A program made the translations under genes and the position numbers. This document shows positions 27,401-36,162 of a stretch of DNA of 37,061 nt, one piece after another. The notes beneath the pieces were generated by a model. The model worked only from the letters and a program-made list of their open reading frames with translations. It made no database searches and was not told the DNA's origin. Within the stretch, counting starts at the first letter, position 1, and the number at the start of each line of letters is the position of its first letter. Origin of the DNA: Candidatus Parcubacteria bacterium (GTDB lineage Bacteria > Patescibacteriota > Patescibacteriia > Patescibacteriales > UBA12075); NCBI GenBank assembly GCA_023137275.1, contig JAGLPO010000080.1, forward strand, positions 1 through 37,061, given 5' to 3'.

Positions 27401-30400
27401 ACATAAAGAATATAATTGCCGCTTGCGTCAGTCATGGTATCAGCATGACCCCAGCTGTTTTCCTGCCAAGCCCAAACCGGAGCATAGGCCACGGCATTAC
27501 CGGACGAATTCAATACCTTGCCGGAAATTGTATAATCAGGCTTAAGCATTTTTATAGTTAAACCGCCGACATTACCGCTAACATCAACAAACTTCTCTTT
27601 TGGCTCAGGCAAGCCGGGCTTGAAAGCGCCGATCACATAAGTTCCAAGCACTGGAATTTTTAAGGTAAAGCTGCCATCAATCGCGGTTTTAGTATAAGAA
27701 CCGCCAAATCCGCCCATTGGCTGATAAGCATATACTTCGGCATCAGCGATTCCGTTTCCTAAACCGTCTTCTACGGTACCGGTAGCAATATAATTAGCCT
27801 GACCCGAGATATTAAAACTTAATGTATCCGGAGTTGAGCCATCACTATAATAAAAAACATTCATCGGCGGCATCCAGTCCGGCATTGGCGGCGGACCGGA
27901 CATGGAATTTTTCGGCATGGCCGGACCGATTCCCACCATCCAATCGCCGGTTGATAAATAAAGACTGGTAGTAGCGCCCGATACATCACCAACGCTTGAT
28001 AAAGTTTTAACCCTGAATCCGCTCGGCGAACCGGCGAAAATATCAACATCATCATCTACTCCGTTAGTGGAAAAATCACCGGTCAAAGAAATTGTAATTT
28101 CCGCTCCGCCGTCGGTTTCCGGAGTAAGCGTAATATTTTTCGTAGTGCTTGAATTATTCAGCCACAGCGGTTCCGGATGCATACTGCCAAAATAATTCGT
28201 AGATCCGATAATTATACCCGGGTCGGTAAATACGAAATATTCTCCGTTAGGCAAATTCGTAAACGAATAGGTTCCATTCGGACTGTTTGAACCGTCTACA
28301 CTTACATCAGTTTCCATGTGTCCTGTCATTGGCGAACCTAAATAAACTTTCATAGTCCCTGAATCGCTCGCGCTGATACCGCTAATATTTCCGGAAATAG
28401 CGTTAGTTCCGCCCTCGGTAATAAAAAACGGCATAGTGTAAACAGTTTCAAGCAAAGCGCCGTCAGCGGTAAATGTTTTAATATCAACCGTATAACCTTC
28501 AGTGCCGAAATCTTTTGGAATACTCGCGTTTACTATTCCTTTAATATCCATATGCAGGAAGTCATATGCCTGCGTAGCGCTTGTGCTTGCGACAATCGTT
28601 ATAGTCCTTGCCGCTTGATTGCCTGTCACGGAATCAATTGTAACAACGCCTGTGTTCCATTCGTTAATATCATTATTTACAGGAGAATATGGATCTTGCG
28701 TTGCGTTTGCAACATCAAAACCGGCAGGGAAAGTAATCATTATTTTTCCGCCAATTGGAATAGATTTTGTTGTTGGAACATCTATAAAATACATGCTTTG
28801 CTGGCCGGCCATGGCGTTCATTGGAAAAGCGCCCGCCATCATCATACCCATATCCCCCATATCCATATTTACATCAGTCGCGCCAGGCACTAAAGCTCCG
28901 TAAGTCTCAGTACTATTATACATTGGCGCCCGGGCCGCGTTCAGATGTGAATTATCCGCGGCGCGATTGCCGCTGTCAGTAATTGTATTGTTTGATTTAT
29001 CACGGACATTATCAACAAAAATCTGAAAATCCGTAGCAGAAACGCCAAATTGCAAGCCTTCAATCATTACCGTATTATTATAATCTTCATAACTAAAGCT
29101 AAATCCCAGTCCTGTTAAAGGAGTGCCGGTAGCTCCGTTGTACGGAGCGATTATTGTCGGGTTACAGCTCCACGAACCCGGAAACGCGCAAGCTCCGTCC
29201 GGAGTTAAACCGTTAACAGCGTAATTTGCCGGATTTAAAACCGAATATGCCCAATTTGTCGTGTCTGTTTGCTTGGCCGCGTTCATTGGCTCGTTAAAAG
29301 TAAGCGCGATTGAGTAATCGTCGCCATTGGCATACATCACTTCAGGCGCCTGTGTATCACCCGCTCCGGTTTTAAAATATACGCTGGTTGTGGCATTAAG
29401 ATTATTACCTGACAAATCAGCGCAATTAACATTAATTCTTAAAGTATATTGAGTATTTGCCAAAAGAGCCGTGTATGGCATTAGCTTGGCATTATTTGAC
29501 ATTGGATCATAAGAAACCTTTCCGCCTGTGACAGATGAACCAGCTAATAATTGAATATTATTCGCGTTAATTGTTCCCGGATCCATTGCTTCGGAAAAAC
29601 CGATCTCCAAAGCGCCAATACCGACATACACAGTACTGGCGTTAGTTATGCCGTCGCCATCATTCGGATAAGTTCCCATTACGGTTGGCGGAGCCGTATC
29701 AGTATCGCCGGTATTGATCTGAAAATTTGATTGATAGGCAATTACGCTGTTTAGCTCGCTGCAAACATCCCAATTATCACACCCGCCAACACTCATTGGA
29801 TCGGCTATATACATAAATGTGCTGCTTCTGGCATCTCCCATTACTTTTATCACCCACCAATCATAACTTATGCTTAAATCAGAGTCCGGATTTAAGGTTA
29901 CAATTCTTTTGGTTGCCTGGTCTAAACTTACGGTTGCCGCTACTGGCGAACCTTCCGTCCAATTTTCTGAATTGATTATCGGAACAAGCTTGATTGTATT
30001 TGTGTTAATTTTCGCGCTGTCCATTGGCTCGGAAAATTCAATTATAATTGAAGCGTTTCTGGGAACATCAAATTGCCCTGGATGCGGATTTACCCCCATA
30101 ACATAAGGCGGCATATTTGCTCCGCCGCCGCCAAAATCAGCATAGTCATCCGTATCCGACACAGACATAAAAGTGGTAAAGCCGTTTGAAAACGATCCGT
30201 CCGAATTCATGCCGGCGATCGGGCTGCCAAACTCATCAGTCACTCCCTGTGTAATAACAAGACTATAATATGTACCCAGCGCGAGCGTGTCAGGCGCGCT
30301 TGCGTAAAATATCGCTTGCTGCATAGTGGAATCGTAATATACTTTTCCGCTTACGCGATCGCTGCCGTTAGTTGTTAAATAAATATTAGAAGCAGAGTCG

Positions 30401-33400
30401 GCCGCGTTTTGATCATTAATCGTGCTGCCGTTCATCGGCCGGTCAAAAGCAATTATTATCGGCTCTTCATACTGGCCAATGCTTGTACAATCTCCGGTGC
30501 AAAAAATATCAATTGGCGCTCCCATCATATTGTCAAAAGGCGCTGTCCACATCACGATCGGATTAGCCCCGCCGTCGCCTGCCATGCCGCCCATATTAAC
30601 ATCGCCTTCATTAAGATAAAAATTAACTATGTCGCCCTTGTAAACATTATTCACCATATCCATATAGCCTTCCCGCAAAGCCATTACATGATACATGCCA
30701 TTATCAATAATATTATCAGGAAAAGCAAAAGTGCCGCTGGCGTTCGTTGTAACCGGCGCGATTGCCATTCCTTCAAAAATAATCGTGGTTGAAGCCAGAA
30801 TATTGCCGTCCCATTTATAGGTGTTTCCGCTTAAATCCGCTTCTGTGCCAACGTCGTTCGGCGCTGGCATAATGTCAATATAAAAAGGCGAATCTTGCAC
30901 ATTAGCTTCAACGCCGCTCATATCCGCGTCAGGCGAAGATGACATAAACGATTCATTGCCTGCGTCATCCAAAGCCTTTAAATAATAACCGATAACTTTA
31001 TTTTCATTCCAACCGGCATCCCAGCTAATAACGCAGTCATAAAACTTAGCCTGAATTAATGTGCAAGTGGTGGTGGCGCCTGCGCTTAAATTAAAATCAA
31101 AACTATCACCCGCTTTCCAAACAATACGAAGAGGCGTGGTTGAACTCATCATTCTGTCATCGTCAGCGCGAGCAATTAAATGTAAATGACTTCCGACAGC
31201 CGAATTCCAAACGCCCATATGCATAATAAAAGGCGGATTATTGTCATCTCCGGAAATATAAGCTTCTTCTTCTAAATCCGTTGCTCCTGATTGGGCTGTA
31301 CCCGACTTATTTCCGGAAAAATCAAAGGCCAGAACATAAGCAACATAAGAGCCGTCTGAAAGCAGTGTGTTGTCGCTGTCTTTTGTAATAAAAGTTCCTC
31401 CTGTATAAGTATATGTTCCTAAGGCGTCTCCGTTGCCGTCATATTGATATTGTCCGCCGTAAATATTGTCAATCGGGCTATGAGTATTAAAATCTAATTG
31501 CGTGCCTTCCGGAAGCAAAAATATTTCATAACGATCAAAAGACGGATCTTGCGTCGTCGCCGGCGTCCAGATAACTTTAATATCCCTGCCGTCTAATCCA
31601 TACTCTGCTGTATCATCATCGCTTAAAGTTACGCCTGTAACTGCTGTTGGCGCGGTAGAATCACCGCCCATATTCGGCGAACCCGGGCTTAATGTGGAAA
31701 AAGTCTGCCAATCATCGCTTTTATTTGAATCTTCGCCGTCCGTGGATTTACGACCGATTGATTGATTATCCAAACAATGCGGAACATAATCCCCTGTCAT
31801 CCACTGTCCGTTATTCACTGCCTCATTTTCATTAGCATAGCCGGAACCGCCGAATTCCACATAATCCATTATCCCGCTCATTTCATCCAATAAAAGCAAA
31901 TCCCCGCCATAATTGTCCAGATAATCGCCCACATTGCCGGTTTCTATATAATTATAACCGCTGCTGCCGGTTGTATCAGCCGCGCCTTGATTCCATTTTA
32001 CAATTAAGTAGTCATAACCCGCGATTTCTTCACTTGGAAAAGTATATTCAAAATTTTTATGTCTAAGCTTAAAACCATTTAAAGATTTACTGTCGCTTGT
32101 GCGATTAAATAATTCCACCCAGCCGTCATTTGATGTTGTTTTATAATAAATTTCATTAATAATAATATCACTGCCGCCTCCAGGCCCCCATTGCGGCGTT
32201 TCCGGGCTTGAGCTGGCGTTTTGCGGCTCTGAAATTGAACGCAAAATAAAATCCATGGCATTATTGTTTGAATCCTCGCCATTGCCCATATCCGCATCAA
32301 TTCCGCCTGTTATCATGGTTGAATACATGGAATCATGAAAAGCCTTGCGCTCAATTGAGCTGGTCGCGCCCGGCGCGTAAGCCGCTTGCCCTCCTTCGGC
32401 CAGGCTCTCGTCTTCCAGGCTGCCATACCCGACCCAGTCCATTACCTCGTCCATTGGATTGAACAAGCCCACATAACCGCCGGATTCAGCCAGGCTATTC
32501 GCCGGAATAGAAACATCCGTACTGGTGCCAAGGTTGCCGTTTCCGGCCAGATAAAATCCGCCTCCCTGCATCATATATGATGAAGATGTGCTGAAAGCGT
32601 AAATTTCAGTTCCCCAGCTTAAAGCGCTTGAATCCGTGGATGAACTGTATTTAATGCTCCAGCCTGACAGATCCATACTATTAAAATCCCTGTTATAAAT
32701 TTCAATAAATTCATCATTAACCGTGCCTCCGGCCGTTTGGATCTCGGAAATTACCAAAGGCGCGCCAAATCCGCCGGCTCCTGCCTGCCCGATCCAAACC
32801 GGCGGAAAAAAATGATTATAACTCTCAGGCCAGGTCCCGATTGTGCCGCCCGTAAAAACCATATCACCTGTTTCCACAATCGCTTCAAAACCTTTTGGCG
32901 TGCTGCTTGATACTGTCTCGGCTTTAAAAGCCAAAAATACTTTCATATTTGTATTAGCGGTATAATCCCAGCCAATGCCGCTAAACGTCGCTTGCCAATT
33001 GCCTCCGACAGAAGTCCAGCTGCTAAGTGTTCCCGCTTGTAAATCCGCGCCAACATCAAATTGCCCATTGCCGTTATTATCTTTCCAAAGCGACATGCCG
33101 GAAGTGGAAGCCGAGCTAAGCGCGGCCAAATCTACATCTGGATCAAAACCGGTACTTTCCGGAACATCCATTAAGGTTACTGTTAAACTTGACAAAGTCC
33201 CGTTGGAAGAGTCAAAAATGTCAAATTTTCCCACTCCGTAAACAGTGCTTGTGTCAACCATCATAATATCCATCCCCTGCATGTCTGACAAATAATCAGC
33301 ACTGACTCCGCCGCTGGCTATGGCGTCTTTAACAAAAAGACTAATTGGAATGGCAAAATTCCAAATTAATAAATTCAAAACCACCATCAAGGCGATTAAA

Positions 33401-33420
33401 ATTTTGAGTTTTTTAAACAT
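24427..33420 (-). CDS. Giant (2997 aa) secreted surface protein: lamin-tail-like, Ig-like (Big_5-type), carboxypeptidase-regulatory-like modules and C-terminal TSP3-type Ca-binding repeats
   Basis: Signal peptide [53 protein letters not shown] and [23 protein letters not shown]; repeated [15 protein letters not shown]-type motifs; C-terminus [43 protein letters not shown]. Confidence 0.9.
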   Translation of the reverse strand: [2997 protein letters not shown]

Positions 33421-33526
33421 AGATTTTTTTAAAAATTATTAATTTAATAAATAAAAAGCGCATTTATTTTTCTTTTTATTATTAATAACCGCAAATTCTT
33501 TTGGAGTTAAAATAATAAAATATAAT

Positions 33527-33590
33527 AAAAGGCGCTCTGGTAAAAGTATATGATATACTAAAAAAGGCGCTCTGGTAAAAGTATATGATA
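33527..33590. repeat. Two-copy tandem repeat (29-bp unit, 35-bp period)
   Basis: AAAAGGCGCTCTGGTAAAAGTATATGATA at 33527-33555 and 33562-33590. Confidence 0.95.
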
Positions 33591-33594
33591 GTAA

Positions 33595-33864
33595 TTAATC
33601 TCCGGCTCCGAACCGATACAGTAAAGACTGCATGCGCGTTAAATATGTCTGATGATTTTCCTGCTGTTTTTTAATCTCGGATAAACCGCGATTTATATTA
33701 TTAAACTGCGAATTTATGCTTATAACCGAATACTTCATTTTCTTGATTTCAGACAACAAAAAACCGGCTAAAACAATGTTTGCCAGCATAAACAGCGCTA
33801 AAATAACTAATCCTCCTTTAGCCCAATTAATTTTTTTAAATATTTTTAATATTTTTTTCTGCAC
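33595..33864 (-). CDS. Small membrane protein, hypothetical
   Basis: 89 aa, one TM (GGLVILALFMLANIVLAGFLL), coiled-coil-like C-terminus. Confidence 0.6.
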   Translation of the reverse strand: MQKKILKIFKKINWAKGGLVILALFMLANIVLAGFLLSEIKKMKYSVISINSQFNNINRGLSEIKKQQENHQTYLTRMQSLLYRFGAGD

Positions 33865-33995
33865 AGGGAATACTATTTTTTAACAAAAAATATAAAACTG
33901 TGGATTTCATCCATCTGTTAATTAGTATAGCATAAAAAATTAAATTTTAAAAATATTTTTTTTATTTTTTTAAAAACGGCGTAAAAATCATCTGC

Positions 33996-34057
33996 CGCCG
34001 CCCAGGCATGAATGCCAAGGCTAATTTGATAATTTTTTAAGCCCGCTGAAGCGGGCT
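33996..34057 (-). repeat. Dispersed two-hairpin repeat, copy 1
   Basis: CGCCGCCCAGGCATGAATGCCAAGGCTAATTTGATAATTTTTTAAGCCCGCTGAAGCGGGCT; matches 36006-36067. Confidence 0.85.
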
Positions 34058-34162
34058 ATATGTGAACCCCTCCCCGCGGTCTCTGTCGCAGGAATAATTT
34101 ACAAAATAATTTTTATTCTTTTACGATCTAAAAATACAAAACGCGACAGTACAAAATAAATT

Positions 34163-34711
34163 TTATTTTTCAGCCAGCTTTTTGTAATTCTCCACTCCTA
34201 CTGATTTTATAAATTTTATATAATGTTCTGTTTCTTCATTTATATCAAATCCGTTTTTATTTAAAAATTCCCCCCATATTTTTAAACATTTTGTTGCTAA
34301 ATCAAAAGCATCATAAGTATTTTGAGAATCAACAATTTCAAATTTAATCTTAACTTGAGGTACTCCACCCCCCATGCCTAATTTGAAATATTTACCGCCT
34401 ATCTTCGTCTTTTTATCAAAAAACTTTTCATAGTCAACTCCAATTTTAAGATGTTTCGTGCAATTGCATAAAGAACCACAAATTTTTAATTCTGGATGAT
34501 TATTAATAAACTCATTTAACATTTTTTTTGGAAATCTAACTTCATTGTCATGGTGTACCCAATCTTTTATATGGAAACAATTTTGGAAAAAGGCGTATAC
34601 TGTATCCACATAATAATCAATGGCTTGGTTATAATTTTTGCCAGAATCAATTTCCTGAAAAAGTTTATACCATCTTTTTACTCTATTATATTGCTCCATT
34701 GTTTTTGACAT
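34163..34711 (-). CDS. Hypothetical protein
   Basis: 182-aa ORF, no recognised family. Confidence 0.65.
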   Translation of the reverse strand: MSKTMEQYNRVKRWYKLFQEIDSGKNYNQAIDYYVDTVYAFFQNCFHIKDWVHHDNEVRFPKKMLNEFINNHPELKICGSLCNCTKHLKIGVDYEKFFDKKTKIGGKYFKLGMGGGVPQVKIKFEIVDSQNTYDAFDLATKCLKIWGEFLNKNGFDINEETEHYIKFIKSVGVENYKKLAEK

Positions 34712-34800
34712 AATTAATTATGGTAATAAAAAATAAGATACTATTCTTTATTTTTCAAATATTTTTTTGTTCGTTTTTTTTAAAAGAATAGTTAAAAATA

Positions 34801-35736
34801 TTATTTATACATAACATCTGCTATTTGTTTCATTGTGTCTGCTCCCTCATTCATCAATTTAGTTGTTTGGCTAAGTTTTTTTCTATCCGAACTATCTAAC
34901 CCTTGCCTAAATATTGGCATAGCTTGTTTATATTTTTGTAAACCTTTTAAAAATAAATTATGCATTTCAAAATATTTCTCAGGAGCGTTTAATTTAATTG
35001 CTCTATCATGCGCTTGCTCAAGAGCCACGGTATTTAAAGCAACCATAGTTCTGTCTGTTTCTGTCCAATAAATTAATCTTGGTTTGTCAGTTAATATTTG
35101 AACTAAATAATTATATGCATAAGAAGCATCATTATTAATGCTTCTTGCTTCATCCATATAACTTATTTCATCTTCATTTTTTTGTTTTTCGTTTTTTGAA
35201 ACTGTTTTAATAATTTGTGATCTGGTATCATTTTTTACAAAATCATAATTTACCCAGCCGCTTTTGCCAATCTGCAATCCTTCTAAAATTCTAACTTGCC
35301 TTTTGTCGCTATTATAATCAAATAAATTTGTTTCAGAATCCAATAATTTAGCCTTTGTGCCTCTCTTAACTTCAAATATTCTTCCCGCCTCCATCATTTG
35401 AGCTAAACCAAAAGTATCCTGGGCTAATGATATTTTTTGTAACTCGGCAAAATCGTCCTTTGTCCTGCCAAGCAATACGAATTCGGTTTCATTGTCAATA
35501 ATAACTTCGTCACCTGTATAGATAACCTCGCTATCCGTTTTATTAGAATAACTGCTTTTTGACTTTGGTTCGGATTTTATTATTTCTGTTCTGCCAGTAA
35601 CGACAAAATAAACAGGAACTGCAAGAACACAAATAATGATAAGGGTTTTAACAAAGGTGACTATGCCATTTCCCATATTTGCATCTTTTTTGTCATTTTT
35701 TGTCTCAAACCCCGCTAATTTTCTTAAAATACTCAT
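34801..35736 (-). CDS. Hypothetical membrane-anchored protein, possible SH3-like region
   Basis: TM segment TFVKTLIIICVLAVPVYFVVTG; beta-rich middle VKRGTKAKLLDSE...LEGLQIGKSGWVNYDFV. Confidence 0.65.
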   Translation of the reverse strand: MSILRKLAGFETKNDKKDANMGNGIVTFVKTLIIICVLAVPVYFVVTGRTEIIKSEPKSKSSYSNKTDSEVIYTGDEVIIDNETEFVLLGRTKDDFAELQKISLAQDTFGLAQMMEAGRIFEVKRGTKAKLLDSETNLFDYNSDKRQVRILEGLQIGKSGWVNYDFVKNDTRSQIIKTVSKNEKQKNEDEISYMDEARSINNDASYAYNYLVQILTDKPRLIYWTETDRTMVALNTVALEQAHDRAIKLNAPEKYFEMHNLFLKGLQKYKQAMPIFRQGLDSSDRKKLSQTTKLMNEGADTMKQIADVMYK

Positions 35737-35803
35737 AATTTGATTTGCTGAAAATTTATTAAGTAATAATTTATTTAAATTAATATTTTACAAAAAAGAT
35801 CTC

Positions 35804-35936
35804 CCGTCGGTGGCGACCCTTTCGGATTACCCAATGCCCTTTCAGGCAAAGACCATTCACATAGTACCGATCAGAAGACCGTCTTTATGTGAATGGTTTT
35901 CAACCATACCTCAAAAAAAATTCAAGGGTTAGGTTT
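35804..35936 (-). promoter_or_regulatory. Structured leader/repeat region upstream of the 34801-35736 gene
   Basis: GTCGgtggCGAC, TGCCctttcaGGCA and a 12-bp perfect stem ACCATTCACATA...TATGTGAATGGT, plus repeat AACCATACCTCA...GGGTTAGGTTT. Confidence 0.45.
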
Positions 35937-36005
35937 GTAAATTGTTGATTATACATTAGCAAAAAATACGGCAAAAGTCAAAAAAATCAGCCCCGTTCAT
36001 TCACC

Positions 36006-36067
36006 CGCCGCCCAGCCATGAATGGCAGGGCTAATTTGATAATTTTTTAAGCCCGATAAATCGGACT
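36006..36067 (-). repeat. Dispersed two-hairpin repeat, copy 2
   Basis: CGCCGCCCAGCCATGAATGGCAGGGCTAATTTGATAATTTTTTAAGCCCGATAAATCGGACT; matches 33996-34057. Confidence 0.85.
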
Positions 36068-36085
36068 ATGCATAAAAACACCAAT

Positions 36086-36116
36086 AAAAAATCCCGCCTT
36101 TAGCGGGATCTAAAAA
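36086..36116 (-). terminator. Rho-independent terminator downstream of the KilA-N gene
   Basis: Minus strand ATCCCGC-taaag-GCGGGAT followed by TTTTTA. Confidence 0.7.
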
Positions 36117-36162
36117 ACGCAGCCTTGGCATTCTATACCTCGGCGGTGGAGGCTGTATGATT

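Noticed and set aside
24625-33241. Plus-strand and minor ORFs overlapping the giant surface protein (e.g. 25823-26113, 28552-28893, 30409-30792)
   Set aside because: Antisense or alternate-frame ORFs in a long, clearly coding gene; no domain features.
33527-33590. CRISPR array
   Set aside because: Only two repeat units with a 6-bp gap and no spacers or cas genes; no CRISPR-like array was seen anywhere in the window.
35804-35897. Known riboswitch (TPP, c-di-GMP, c-di-AMP, ZTP, SAM)
   Set aside because: The conserved core sequences of these classes as I remember them are not present; kept only as an unassigned structured leader.
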